20,018 bases of DNA from JBPCPM01 sp050999155 (GCA_050999155.1 JBPCPM010000128.1:1-20018), one strand, 5' to 3'. Positions 1-7,995 are shown, counted from the first letter of the stretch. The notes: generated from the letters alone by a model not told the origin. Made by a program: numbers and translations.

Positions 1-145
1 GGGCAAACGTGCCCTCCACCGTGTCGTCGCTGTCGCGAAAGCCCTGATCGACCCACTCCAGGTAGGCCAGGCGGGGACAGTAGACGTGCTCGTTGAGCAT
101 CCGAGCGGGAACCACCGGCGGGACCGACCCTGCGTCGGTGATCAT
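1..145 (-). CDS. cas4-cas1: Cas4-Cas1 fusion protein, N-terminal fragment (cut by window edge)
   Basis: Only the first 48 codons are inside the window; the reading frame is open to base 1. The translated start contains PARMLNEHVYCPRLAYLEWV, the typical N-terminus of Cas4, with the first iron-sulphur-cluster cysteine in YCPRL (Cys23). It is followed by DSDDTVEGTF, which resembles the Cas4 part of the Cas4-Cas1 fusions found in type I-G systems. Cas4 helps select and trim PAM-containing prespacers, and Cas1 integrates them into the array. The ATG at 145-143 shares one base with the TGA of csb2 (TGATG), so translation is probably coupled. Gene order (after csb2) supports the call. That Cas1 is fused downstream is inferred from subtype and sequence style; the Cas1 part is not visible. 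A stand-alone Cas4 is the alternative. Confidence 0.85.
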   Translation of the reverse strand, partial: MITDAGSVPPVVPARMLNEHVYCPRLAYLEWVDQGFRDSDDTVEGTFA

Positions 146-1563
146 CAGGCCGGTGTGAACACGCCGAGTCCGAAATGCGAGAGGGCACCGAGCGCGAGGG
201 GTCCCCGAAGCTCCTCCTCGAATTCGAGCTCCACTCCTACAGCACGTGGAGCTTCGAGGCGGGTGACACCCGGACGTGTGCGGCGGAACTGAAGCCAGGG
301 ACCCTTGACCAGACGGATCCCATCCTGACCTCCACGCGGAGCGGGAAGGCCTCGGAGCTCCAGCTCCCGCAGGACCTGCTCCTGCGGGCCGTCGACTGTC
401 TTGCCAGCACGAAGCTTGGGGTGACGGGGGAGACCGAAGGGCGTCACCGACTTCCACCGCACAGCCGGACCCAACAGATCCGGGAAGTCCAGCTCTGCCG
501 GATGCCCGAGAGCCGTCAATGCGAGGGGGAGGGGTTTCGGGTTGTCACGCAGGCGCAGGTGGTCGATGGCGGCAAGCGCCGCGACCTCCTGGGTCCCGAG
601 ACCCTCCGGGGCCCAGACGGCCAAGCGATCGACCCGCCGGCCGTCGTCGCTGAGTGCCATGTAGTGGGCGTGGCGGTGCTGATCGCGGCGATAGGCATCC
701 CCCCGCTTGCCGGCCAGCACCTCCGAGACAGCGCCGCCGGTGCGCTGTCCGTAGCGCGACATCGCTGCCCTGCGGAGGTGCGCTCCTACCGCGACAGCCT
801 CGCGCAGACCTGGGCGGGACCCTCCCGAGAGCCGAAACAGGGCAAGGGTAGGAGCCACCTGGACGGGGGATGTGACGGTGGATGGCTGCGCGGGATCGCG
901 CACCGTGTAGAGAACCTTGCGCGCGTGGGGTGGATCGAGCGAGCCGCTCTTTCGCATCTCCGAAGGCGAGATCTCCAGCGCGGCGACGGGGTCCTTGGCC
1001 TGAGGATCCGGGGCCAACAGTTCCACTAGATCTCCGTCGAGGTCTGGGATCGTCGCCGAAGGGGCTGCATCGGGTTCTTTGCCGGGGGGCTCACCTACCA
1101 GGCGCGCCGAGCACAGGGACTCGCTGCGTCCGAGGTACAGGAGGTGATCGGCGAGCTCATCCAGTGCCTCGCGTTCGGGGCCTCGAAGCTCCGCGCTCCA
1201 CCAGATCTGAAGCGCGGCCTCGACCCCGACGGCGCGGAACGCATCGACAACAAGATCCGTCTTGTTGCGTCGTCCCCGGCCGTGCGCGCGGTACTGGCGG
1301 GCCGGGAAGTAGTGGCGCGTGTGGCCCTCGACGCTGGCGGGCAGGACGTACGTCGGCGGGGGAGCCTCGGCCAGGCGCCGGATCACCGTGAGATACGCCT
1401 CGGGGGGGCGTTCGAGCGCCAGGTCGACACGGCTGAGCGAATACAGCGCTCGGAGGATCCGCCAGGGACTCGGCGGCCACTCCACCGCGGCGTCGTTGAC
1501 GTGGGACCCCCAGGGCTGGGCGTGGTAGCGGCCCAGGTCGAACTGCAGCTCCAGACCGACCAT
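145..1563 (-). CDS. csb2: Type I-G CRISPR Cas5-Cas6 fusion protein Csb2 (GSU0054 family)
   Basis: A 472-residue RAMP protein. In type I-G systems Csb2 combines the Cas5 role (5' handle of crRNA in the effector complex) with the Cas6 role (pre-crRNA cleavage). Visible marks are HVNDAAVEWPPSPWRILRAL near residues 21-40 (the Cas5-like WPPSPWR signature), TRHYFPAR at 82-89, a histidine-rich HRHAHYMAL at 296-304 that may belong to the Cas6 active region, and the C-terminal glycine-rich LALGALSHFGLGVF at 456-469, the G-rich loop of Cas6-type RAMPs. I chose the ATG at 1563 because the family pattern begins MVGLELQFDLGRY; the frame stays open upstream, but that part only shadows csb1. It starts 4 bases after the csb1 stop and ends in a 1-bp overlap with cas4-cas1. 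Which histidine is catalytic cannot be told by eye. Confidence 0.93.
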   Translation of the reverse strand: MVGLELQFDLGRYHAQPWGSHVNDAAVEWPPSPWRILRALYSLSRVDLALERPPEAYLTVIRRLAEAPPPTYVLPASVEGHTRHYFPARQYRAHGRGRRNKTDLVVDAFRAVGVEAALQIWWSAELRGPEREALDELADHLLYLGRSESLCSARLVGEPPGKEPDAAPSATIPDLDGDLVELLAPDPQAKDPVAALEISPSEMRKSGSLDPPHARKVLYTVRDPAQPSTVTSPVQVAPTLALFRLSGGSRPGLREAVAVGAHLRRAAMSRYGQRTGGAVSEVLAGKRGDAYRRDQHRHAHYMALSDDGRRVDRLAVWAPEGLGTQEVAALAAIDHLRLRDNPKPLPLALTALGHPAELDFPDLLGPAVRWKSVTPFGLPRHPKLRAGKTVDGPQEQVLRELELRGLPAPRGGQDGIRLVKGPWLQFRRTRPGVTRLEAPRAVGVELEFEEELRGPLALGALSHFGLGVFTPA

Positions 1564-1567
1564 TGTC

Positions 1568-2524
1568 TCAGTCCGACCACGTGGCGGTGAAGGGATTCGC
1601 CCGTTCGGTGCCGGGATCCAGGGATGTGATGCGCTCGGCCAGCGCGCCGGGCTCAGGCAAGTCGTAGTCGGCCGGTCGAGACACCGACAGCTGCGTGGTC
1701 TCGAGGTCGCATGCCGTGCGCAGCCGCAGCGGCTCGTCCAGCAAGGTCGCGAGCTCCCACAGGGCGATGAGGGTGAGAAGCTCGGTGCGGTCCTCCGAGA
1801 GGCCGTAGCCGCGGATTTGAGACAAGTCGATCGCGGCCGACAACTCGATTCGCTCGGCCGTGTACTCGGTCCGTCCGAAGGGGACGAAGCCGTATCCCTC
1901 CTCGGCGCCCCTGCCCTCGCTCGCGTGGCTGAACTGGACGTCGTCGCGCTTGAGTCCGCCAGAGACGACCCGTTGGGCCCCGTGGGCCTCCACCACGGCC
2001 GTAATCGCCCGCCGCACCTTGGGGTTGCCCATGTCGCTCCACGCCGGATCGGAGAAGAACACCCCGTGCAGCAGGCACAACGGGTCAAGCTCGAACAGCG
2101 CCGAGTACACCGCGTGCCAATCGGTCGGGCGGTGCTGTTGCAAGCCAAGCCGTTGGGTGAGCCAATCGGTGCCCTTCTCGCCCTCGATCTGCGCCTCTTT
2201 GATGTAGGCCGACGCGAGGCGGTGGGGTTCCAGGCGCGAAGAGGTCAGAAAACCCCCGCCGTCCTCGACCACCTCGACGTAGGGGAGTCGCGTGAGTGTC
2301 TCGACCGGTCCGTGGTCCGGACCGTCCCACCCGAGACTTTCCATGTGGTTGGCCATGGACTGCACCGACTCGACCAGGAGATCTGTCCGCCCCTCGCTGC
2401 CGGGCCGCTGGAACTCGGCCGCGCCGAGGTCGGGAAATCCGGTGGGCTGGAACGTCGAGCCGACAAGCGGCCGCAGCTCGGCACGCAGCAGCAGACGGTT
2501 GGCTGAGCGGAGGTCGTCGATCAC
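1568..2524 (-). CDS. csb1: Type I-G CRISPR Cas7-type backbone protein Csb1 (GSU0053 family)
   Basis: A 318-residue protein matching Csb1, the Cas7-like subunit that forms the backbone of the type I-G effector along the crRNA. Recognisable blocks are GSTFQPTGFPDLGAAEF at residues 22-38, LLVESVQSMANHME at 49-62, LLHGVFFSDPAW at 151-162 and EEGYGFVPFGRTEYTAE at 208-224. Length is close to the family norm and no lesion is seen. The start is a GTG at 2524-2522 that overlaps the TGA of csx17 by 4 bases (GTGA), a classic coupling junction. The downstream csb2 begins 4 bases after the stop. It should be made in excess over the other subunits because several copies line one crRNA, but nothing in the sequence shows how. 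Confidence 0.94.
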   Translation of the reverse strand: MIDDLRSANRLLLRAELRPLVGSTFQPTGFPDLGAAEFQRPGSEGRTDLLVESVQSMANHMESLGWDGPDHGPVETLTRLPYVEVVEDGGGFLTSSRLEPHRLASAYIKEAQIEGEKGTDWLTQRLGLQQHRPTDWHAVYSALFELDPLCLLHGVFFSDPAWSDMGNPKVRRAITAVVEAHGAQRVVSGGLKRDDVQFSHASEGRGAEEGYGFVPFGRTEYTAERIELSAAIDLSQIRGYGLSEDRTELLTLIALWELATLLDEPLRLRTACDLETTQLSVSRPADYDLPEPGALAERITSLDPGTERANPFTATWSD

Positions 2525-4740
2525 AGAAGGGCTCCTTCGGATTGTGGTTCGTCAGCGGTCTCCGTCACGACGTAGCGACGGGCAAGCGCCGTGCGGTCGG
2601 ATCGTTGAAGGGGGAGCAGCAAGGCCGCGGACAACAGCGGCCCTCGGGCCGCTGGGACGGACAGGTCGGCGGGCTCGAGTAAGGGGCGAAGGCCCGCCAT
2701 GTGCAGACGCAAGAGCGCGTCGGCGACCACGGTGCTCACATCTCCGCGCGAGACGCGGGCGGCCCATCCGGGCCGTGGGCCGAGCTGGCGCGCATCGTGA
2801 GCCGCGTCGCGGGGAGGGGGGTGCCACGCGAGGGCCAGAACCTCGAAGGTGGGATCGGCCAGCGCCACGGACGGATCGTTGTACGCAGCCGGCGCGAGCG
2901 AGGGCGCGCCGGTGCCCCTCGACGAGACATCGGCGTCGAACAGACACACCCCGGCGACGAGCCGCACTACGCGATCGAGGTCCAGGACGCCGGCAGCAAC
3001 AAGCCGGGCCACGTGCAATGACGCGGGGAAGCTGTTGCAGGGATAGCCCAGGACGGAGGGTTCGCGCGACTGCCGAGAACCCACCGCCAGCCGCCGGGCG
3101 TCGAGGTGTCGGCGCACGTGGAGCTCGGCCAACTGCTGGACCCCGGAGGCCCGGCGGGATACCCGGCGTGCGTTGGTTCCCTCGTAGGAGCGCCGACCGT
3201 CGCGGTCCACTGTCGTCCCGTGCAGATAGTCACGAATGGCGGGAAGCCGCCCCGGACTCTCCCCAGACACACCGGTGGACTCGTCGTGCCCGCAGGCAAC
3301 CGTGACCGCCGCGGCGAACTCGGGGCTCCCATCGTCGGCCGCCTCGATCCAGGAACGGAAGGACAGCCCATACGGGGGGCGGACCCCGATTCGGTCGAGC
3401 TCAGCCGATTTCCCGATGAGAGCCAACGCTGTCTCGACCTCGCCCAACGCCTCCAGCACGCGGCACCCATCTTCGGGATTGGCGGAGTCAGCGAACGCGA
3501 ACATCGCCACGTCGAGCGCGTGGATCGCTACCGCCGCGCCGCGACCGACGCTTCCGCGCCGGCTGCCAAGGCGCCGGTGCCAGCCATCGATTGCGCCCAG
3601 GGCCGCCGCCGAGCTACGACCCGTGGCTCGCACCCGACCGACCGGGACCGCCAGGTCGGCCTGCCCATAGCGCTCGGCAACGATGTAGCGCTCGAACTCG
3701 TCGATCCCGCGAGCGGTCCCGAACGACCCTGCCGCCCGCAAGAAGTCAAGCCCCGTCAATGCCCCCCGGCGCCCAACCTGAACGCGGGCCTCCCGAGCGC
3801 AGGCGACGAACTCCGGCAGCGTGGACCACCCGGCCCACAGCGGCGCCCACAGCTCGGCCTTTGCCTTCTCGTCCGGGGTCAGCGAGGCTTGCCCGGCCGC
3901 CGTTGGGCGAGCCACGAAGGGGGCCACGACCTTCGCATCGAGGCCCGCCTGGCGGCGGGCCCGGCCGGCAGCAAAGAGCACGGAGCCCTCGAGCGCCAGC
4001 ACGAGGTCCCAGGGGTTGCCGATCGAGATCTGCCCGCCCAGCGCGTCGCTGACCGGCGAGGAATCGGTGTGCAGGTGGGAGAGGTTGGTCCCCCTGGGCA
4101 ACTCAGCCGGTTCTGCGAACAGGGCGGCCCGCAGCAGCTCCGTCGAGTGGTCGACATCGACATCCGCCTCTGGAAGGACCGACAACAACGCCTGGTGGTG
4201 GTTGGTCGAGAAGTCGAAGTTCCCGATGTTCCCGCCGGTTCCCAAAACGGGGAGCAGCGTCACGGAGTCTTCGTCGAGAACGATGGCCGCGTCGAGCCAG
4301 TCGAGCGCGCGGTCGGGCAGCCAAGCCCTCAGGCGCCGGATCAGCGCAGCCTTTTGGTCCTCCTTCGTCGGCTTGGTCTTCAGACCCAGGTCCTCGACGG
4401 CCTGGCGTCCGACCGCGATCGCCTCCCGGTAGGCGGCCAGGCGGTCGGCGGGAAGCTGTTCGAGGGCATCGAGCGCGCGGGGAGCCGTGGGGTTGCCGCC
4501 GCGATAGAAGCCACTTCCCCCGTTCCAGGGGGAGATGATTGGCGTGGGCCGGTACGACTCGACCACGAACTGCGCCAGCTCGGACTCATCCAGACGTGAC
4601 TGGAGCTGGAGTTCGAGCCCCGACCAGCGGGCGCGGGCTGCGGAATCGGCCTGCTCGGCGACGAGCCTCCAGATCCCCAGGCCTTTGAGGTAGGACGCCA
4701 GGGGTCGCGAGACGCACCCACGAAGGGTCAGCTCAGGCAC
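2521..4740 (-). CDS. csx17: Type I-G CRISPR large subunit Csx17 (Cas8-type)
   Basis: A 739-residue protein of the Csx17 family, the presumed large subunit (Cas8 equivalent) of type I-G effectors, thought to take part in PAM recognition and Cas3 recruitment. The N-terminus PELTLRGCVSRPLASYLKGL with RLVAEQ at 25-30, then YRPTPIISPWNGGSGFYRGG at residues 63-82 and LGTGGNIGNFDFSTNHH at 167-182, are family hallmarks. I place the start at GTG 4740, just before the conserved LTLRGC block; the frame is open for 71 more codons upstream, but those lie inside cas3 and do not resemble the family. The start overlaps the cas3 stop by 8 bases and has GGAGGG a few bases upstream. The stop overlaps csb1 by 4 bases. 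No frameshift or internal stop is seen, so the protein looks functional. Confidence 0.92.
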   Translation of the reverse strand: MPELTLRGCVSRPLASYLKGLGIWRLVAEQADSAARARWSGLELQLQSRLDESELAQFVVESYRPTPIISPWNGGSGFYRGGNPTAPRALDALEQLPADRLAAYREAIAVGRQAVEDLGLKTKPTKEDQKAALIRRLRAWLPDRALDWLDAAIVLDEDSVTLLPVLGTGGNIGNFDFSTNHHQALLSVLPEADVDVDHSTELLRAALFAEPAELPRGTNLSHLHTDSSPVSDALGGQISIGNPWDLVLALEGSVLFAAGRARRQAGLDAKVVAPFVARPTAAGQASLTPDEKAKAELWAPLWAGWSTLPEFVACAREARVQVGRRGALTGLDFLRAAGSFGTARGIDEFERYIVAERYGQADLAVPVGRVRATGRSSAAALGAIDGWHRRLGSRRGSVGRGAAVAIHALDVAMFAFADSANPEDGCRVLEALGEVETALALIGKSAELDRIGVRPPYGLSFRSWIEAADDGSPEFAAAVTVACGHDESTGVSGESPGRLPAIRDYLHGTTVDRDGRRSYEGTNARRVSRRASGVQQLAELHVRRHLDARRLAVGSRQSREPSVLGYPCNSFPASLHVARLVAAGVLDLDRVVRLVAGVCLFDADVSSRGTGAPSLAPAAYNDPSVALADPTFEVLALAWHPPPRDAAHDARQLGPRPGWAARVSRGDVSTVVADALLRLHMAGLRPLLEPADLSVPAARGPLLSAALLLPLQRSDRTALARRYVVTETADEPQSEGALL

Positions 4741-7195
4741 TTGCCCTCCAGTCCGCGACCCGCACCAGGGCCTCCAGAAACGCGAGGCGAAACGGACCCA
4801 TGGCCGGATCGTCTCGCAGGGCCACGACCGCGGCAGACCAGGAGCGAGGAGCACCCATGGCCATGCATGAAAGATCGAGCACAGTGGCCGGCAGCGTGCC
4901 GAGTGGGGTCTCCACTGCCGGCAGGTGCTCGCCGTCGAGGATGCCCAGGGCATAGGGGCCCTCGGATTCGGCGATGTCCTTGGGCCTCACTTCGGTGGGG
5001 GAGGGGCGGATCGCGGTCCGGACCTTGCCGTGGTGGGCGCAGACCAGGTAGGCAACGAGGTCCAGCCGCTCATCGTCCGAAAGGAGACCGGGCTGGGCAT
5101 CTCGAACGGCGAGCGTACTTGCCAGCTCGTGTCGAAACGGGCGGCGGGCGTGCCGACCTCGGTGGGGGCTCTTGGCCAGCAGTTGGCCGTCGAGCCTTGC
5201 CTTCTCCTCGTCGGTCGCTGCGCGCCGCAGCGTCTCTTGGAACACGGGGTGGGCCTTTCCGACGTCATGCACGGCCGCCGCAAGAACTACCGCGTAGGAG
5301 GGATCGGCTTCGTCGGACAGCTCCAGGGCCTCGAGCAGTCCCCGCGCCTCCTGCTGCGCCACAACGAGATGGTCGAGCAGCTGGGTCCACTCGGCTGCCT
5401 GGCTTCCGTAGTCGTCGGCGAGCGCGTCAGGCGCCAGCGCCCCGTCATCGGGTGGGATCGGCTCGACCGGCTGCTTGGCGCCCGGGTTCCACCCCAGCTC
5501 GTCGTAGCCGCCCTGGCTCGCGGCGAGCATCACCGTCATCCCGGGATGCAGATGCTGGCCGCGAATTGGAACCCACTCATCCTCCAGCGGATCGAATCGC
5601 CACCCCTCGCGGTCCTTGAGGTCGTAGACCGGAACGGCGACGAGCTCATCTCTGCGGGGGGCGGAAACCTCGTCCGGGCGACGAGCTTCGGCTGGGTGAT
5701 CGCCCCGGTTGCGCCGCAGCTGGTCGCCGTCCATCTCGCGAAAGAACACGGAGACGCTTTTCTCATCTCCTGCCCGGATGAACGGGCCAATATCGATGTC
5801 GAGGCCCGACAGGTCGGGTGCCGTGTCGAAGAGATCGATCAGGTCGCGGCGGCGTAGGATCGCGTACTCCTCGCGGTGTTCGTCTGGCGCGTCGAACTCT
5901 TCCAGGGCGGCCGGCGAGAGCGATGATCCCTCAAGGCCCCGCAGCGCGTCCCGGGTAGCGTTGAGGTCCTCGGGCCTATAGGGGGCGGCCTTCTTGGCCC
6001 CGGTCCCGGTAGTCGGGAATGCTCCGGAGTCGAGCCACAACGCCGTGGCCTGCGGGTACTCGCCGGCGCGATTGCAGCGACCCAAGCGCTGCACGATCGA
6101 GGAGAAGGGCGCCGTCTGGGTCGCCAGCAGGCGCGAGCTCATGTCCACGCCCGCCTCGACAACCTGGGTGGCGACCACGATCGTCCCGGAGCTTGGCGGG
6201 TCCAGCTGAGCCATCTCGAAGTGGGCGCGACGCTCCGGAGGCCGGTAGCGGGAGTGCAAGAGCACGAGATGGGGCGCACCGTTCTGATCGCGCTGACGCT
6301 TGTGTAGCTCTCGGAATACGGCCTGTGCGTCACGGACGGTGTTGAGCACGCAAAGCGTGCGCGTGGCGGGCTCGTGTCGATCCGCGAGCTCGGCCGCAAT
6401 GCGCTTGGGAGCCTGGGTCCCAGTCGAACCCGAGAGATCGATGCGCTCAAGCTGCTTCGCTGCCGAGAGCCGAGAGCCGAGAGCCTCGGCCTGGCGATCA
6501 GTAGCCGACAGTCGCAGTGGGGAGCCGAGCTCGGGATGATCGACGGTGCGAAGCGACGCCTCGTCGATGGTGGCCGAAACCCACAGCGTCTCGCACCCCT
6601 TCACGGTGCCGAGCTTTTCACGCAGTCCCGCGAGCTGGGCGGAGGTTCCCCGGGCCGGTCCCATCAGCTGCACCTCGTCGAACACCCATCGGGTGTCGGC
6701 GTTGAGGAGCCCGAAGGACACGGGCCACGCGTAGCGACTCTCGGCGTAGCCACGGTTCATGGCGCGGGAGAGCAGCATGTCGATGGTGCCGATCAGGATC
6801 TGGTTGCTCTCGGGACGCTCGGCCCACTCCCGGCTGGACTCGCCGCCCATCAGCACGTGGATCGGAAGCTCCTCGTCGTCGAGGCCGAGGCGCTCGCGTA
6901 CCGCCAGGGCCACATCGAACGTCTGCTCCACGAGGCTTCGCATCGGCAAGGCGTAGACGAGACGGCGAGGACCCAGCCCTCGAACCAGGCGCCGATGGAG
7001 CCACTCACAGAGAACTGCGAGGGTCTTGCCGCTGCCGGTGGGCACCTCGAGCACCTTCACCGATTCGCCCGCCTGAACCAGCGCCCGTTGGTAGTCGTAC
7101 GGGCTGTGGCCGCTGGCGCGGGTAAACAGCTCTCCGAAGTCGGTGGGAATCGCTGTCACAAGCTCATGGTCGTTGCCCGGTTGCAGATCTGACAT
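4733..7195 (-). CDS. cas3: Cas3 helicase-nuclease with C-terminal HD domain (type I-G arrangement)
   Basis: An 820-residue Cas3 that unwinds and degrades target DNA after Cascade binding. The helicase part comes first: Walker A VPTGSGKT (residues 51-58), DEVQ box (173-176), SAT (207-209), motif V VVATQVVEAGVDMSS (340-354) and motif VI QRLGRCNRAGE (369-379). The HD nuclease follows at the C-terminus: AVHDVGKAHP with His643-Asp644, FRHEL with His689, and CAHHGKVR with His721-His722. Helicase followed by HD is the order usual for type I-G and opposite to most other type I subtypes. All key residues are present, so it looks active. It heads the operon. The ATG at 7195 lacks a clear Shine-Dalgarno. 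A TGACGC-N6-GCGTCA inverted repeat lies 13-30 bases upstream. Confidence 0.96.
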   Translation of the reverse strand: MSDLQPGNDHELVTAIPTDFGELFTRASGHSPYDYQRALVQAGESVKVLEVPTGSGKTLAVLCEWLHRRLVRGLGPRRLVYALPMRSLVEQTFDVALAVRERLGLDDEELPIHVLMGGESSREWAERPESNQILIGTIDMLLSRAMNRGYAESRYAWPVSFGLLNADTRWVFDEVQLMGPARGTSAQLAGLREKLGTVKGCETLWVSATIDEASLRTVDHPELGSPLRLSATDRQAEALGSRLSAAKQLERIDLSGSTGTQAPKRIAAELADRHEPATRTLCVLNTVRDAQAVFRELHKRQRDQNGAPHLVLLHSRYRPPERRAHFEMAQLDPPSSGTIVVATQVVEAGVDMSSRLLATQTAPFSSIVQRLGRCNRAGEYPQATALWLDSGAFPTTGTGAKKAAPYRPEDLNATRDALRGLEGSSLSPAALEEFDAPDEHREEYAILRRRDLIDLFDTAPDLSGLDIDIGPFIRAGDEKSVSVFFREMDGDQLRRNRGDHPAEARRPDEVSAPRRDELVAVPVYDLKDREGWRFDPLEDEWVPIRGQHLHPGMTVMLAASQGGYDELGWNPGAKQPVEPIPPDDGALAPDALADDYGSQAAEWTQLLDHLVVAQQEARGLLEALELSDEADPSYAVVLAAAVHDVGKAHPVFQETLRRAATDEEKARLDGQLLAKSPHRGRHARRPFRHELASTLAVRDAQPGLLSDDERLDLVAYLVCAHHGKVRTAIRPSPTEVRPKDIAESEGPYALGILDGEHLPAVETPLGTLPATVLDLSCMAMGAPRSWSAAVVALRDDPAMGPFRLAFLEALVRVADWRASA

Positions 7196-7437
7196 CGGTG
7201 AATGCGCTGACGCCTCGCAGCGTCACGAGAGGGGAGGCTCGCTTACCGTAACCGGGTGAAAGAGTTCGATGCGCAGGCTGCCATCGGGAGCTCGGGTGGC
7301 CACGCATGAGCAGCTCGTGAGCGGAACGCAGATTAGGGTTTCCCCGCCATCACGCGACACCGTGACCAGCTGCGTCTCCGCGCTGGGACTTGATTGACAG
7401 TCAACGCGTCTTGAGGGTCCTGCCAGCCGACGGCCGC
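7196..7437. other. Intergenic leader between the PIN toxin gene and cas3
   Basis: A 242-base stretch with no convincing gene, expected to hold the cas operon promoter if cas3 is the first gene. It contains the TGACGC inverted repeat and a perfect 11-bp palindrome TTGACAGTCAA at 7394-7404. A minus-strand frame of 45 codons (GTG 7360 to stop 7223) reads like ordinary protein (ETLICVPLTSCSCVATRAPD) but has no family I know and no clear ribosome site, so I do not call it a gene. I see no CRISPR-repeat-like sequence. I could not find a good -35/-10 pair directed at cas3. Confidence 0.4.
7208..7225. promoter_or_regulatory. Inverted repeat in the cas3 leader
   Basis: TGACGC (7208-7213) and GCGTCA (7220-7225) are perfect 6-bp arms around a 6-bp centre, placed 13-30 bases upstream of the cas3 ATG. 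This spacing suits either a repressor operator overlapping the transcription start or a small hairpin near the ribosome entry site. Function is inferred from position only. Confidence 0.35.
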
Positions 7438-7851
7438 TCACCGCAACCGGGTCAGCGTCTGTTGCGGGCTCAGGACGGCCACGGTCCCGTAGGCCCGCAG
7501 CGGCAACAGGTGGGCCCGATCTCCCGACACGAGCACCTCGACGCTCTCCTCGACGGCGCAGGCAAGGATGGCATCGTCCGCACGGTCGCCGGTGACAGCG
7601 GGCGCCAGTGCCGGCCACGGCACCGTTTCGTGGGCTAGGACATCCCTGAGCAGCCTGCTGTAGCTCTCGACGCGATCTCCTGGCAGTCGGAGCTTTGTCT
7701 GCAAGATCCGGTCCAGCTCCTCGAACACCGGAAGGGCCATCACCAACTCGGCGCGGCCGTCGGCGATCTCCTCCAGAAGGCGGGCGGGGGGTCCGTCGGC
7801 GATGAGGGCCGAGACGCAGACGTTGGTGTCCAGCAGCAGGCGCAGCGTCAG
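7438..7851 (-). CDS. PIN-domain toxin (VapC-like), apparently without a canonical start codon
   Basis: A PIN-fold ribonuclease of the type found in toxin-antitoxin pairs, about 137 residues. LLLDTNVCVSALIADGPPAR gives the first catalytic Asp (Asp8), FEEL the Glu (44-45), GDRADDAILACA the next acids (92-93) and VLVSGDRAHLL the last Asp (111). There is no ATG, GTG or TTG between the upstream in-frame stop and Asp8. The first likely start is CTG at 7851-7849, which overlaps the stop of the upstream antitoxin frame as CTGA, where homologous pairs usually have ATGA. A TTG/GTG/ATG cluster at 7746-7738 would drop the first catalytic Asp. So either CTG is used, or an ATG-to-CTG change has silenced the toxin. 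The family is clear; its activity is not. Confidence 0.7.
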   Translation of the reverse strand: MTLRLLLDTNVCVSALIADGPPARLLEEIADGRAELVMALPVFEELDRILQTKLRLPGDRVESYSRLLRDVLAHETVPWPALAPAVTGDRADDAILACAVEESVEVLVSGDRAHLLPLRAYGTVAVLSPQQTLTRLR

Positions 7852-7991
7852 GCTGTCTCGGCCCGCGACTCGTCAACGATGCGCTCGACATCCTCCGGCC
7901 CGATGCCCAGCAGCTCAGCTTGCGTTCGTGCCTGCTCTTGGAGGGCGCGGAGGTCCGTAAGCCACACCTGGCGGTGTCACGCTTGAGCCAT
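7848..7991 (-). pseudogene. Putative antitoxin reading frame interrupted by TGA at codon 5
   Basis: From ATG 7991 the frame reads MAQA, then TGA (7979-7977), then HRQVWLTDLRALQEQARTQ and on to ELLGIGPEDVERIVDES, ending at 7848 with a 4-base overlap onto the PIN toxin frame. The small size, charged helical content, position just before a PIN gene and CTGA junction all suggest its antitoxin. The TGA is one base away from CGA (Arg), so a nonsense mutation is plausible. A restart at GTG 7967 would give 39 residues (VWLTDLRALQ...), which may still be functional, so 'pseudogene' is tentative. I do not recognise the fold with certainty. Confidence 0.45.
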
Positions 7992-7995
7992 TCTC

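Noticed and set aside
1564..2148. Upstream in-frame extension of csb2 by 195 codons
   Set aside because: It lies entirely inside csb1 in another frame and has low-complexity Arg/Ser/Pro-rich composition; the Csb2 family begins at the ATG at 1563.
4741..4953. Upstream in-frame extension of csx17 by 71 codons
   Set aside because: It overlaps the HD domain of cas3, and the Csx17 signature begins right after GTG 4740.
7223..7360. 45-codon minus-strand frame in the cas3 upstream spacer
   Set aside because: Protein-like text but no family, no ribosome site and no supporting context; kept only as a remark in the spacer entry.
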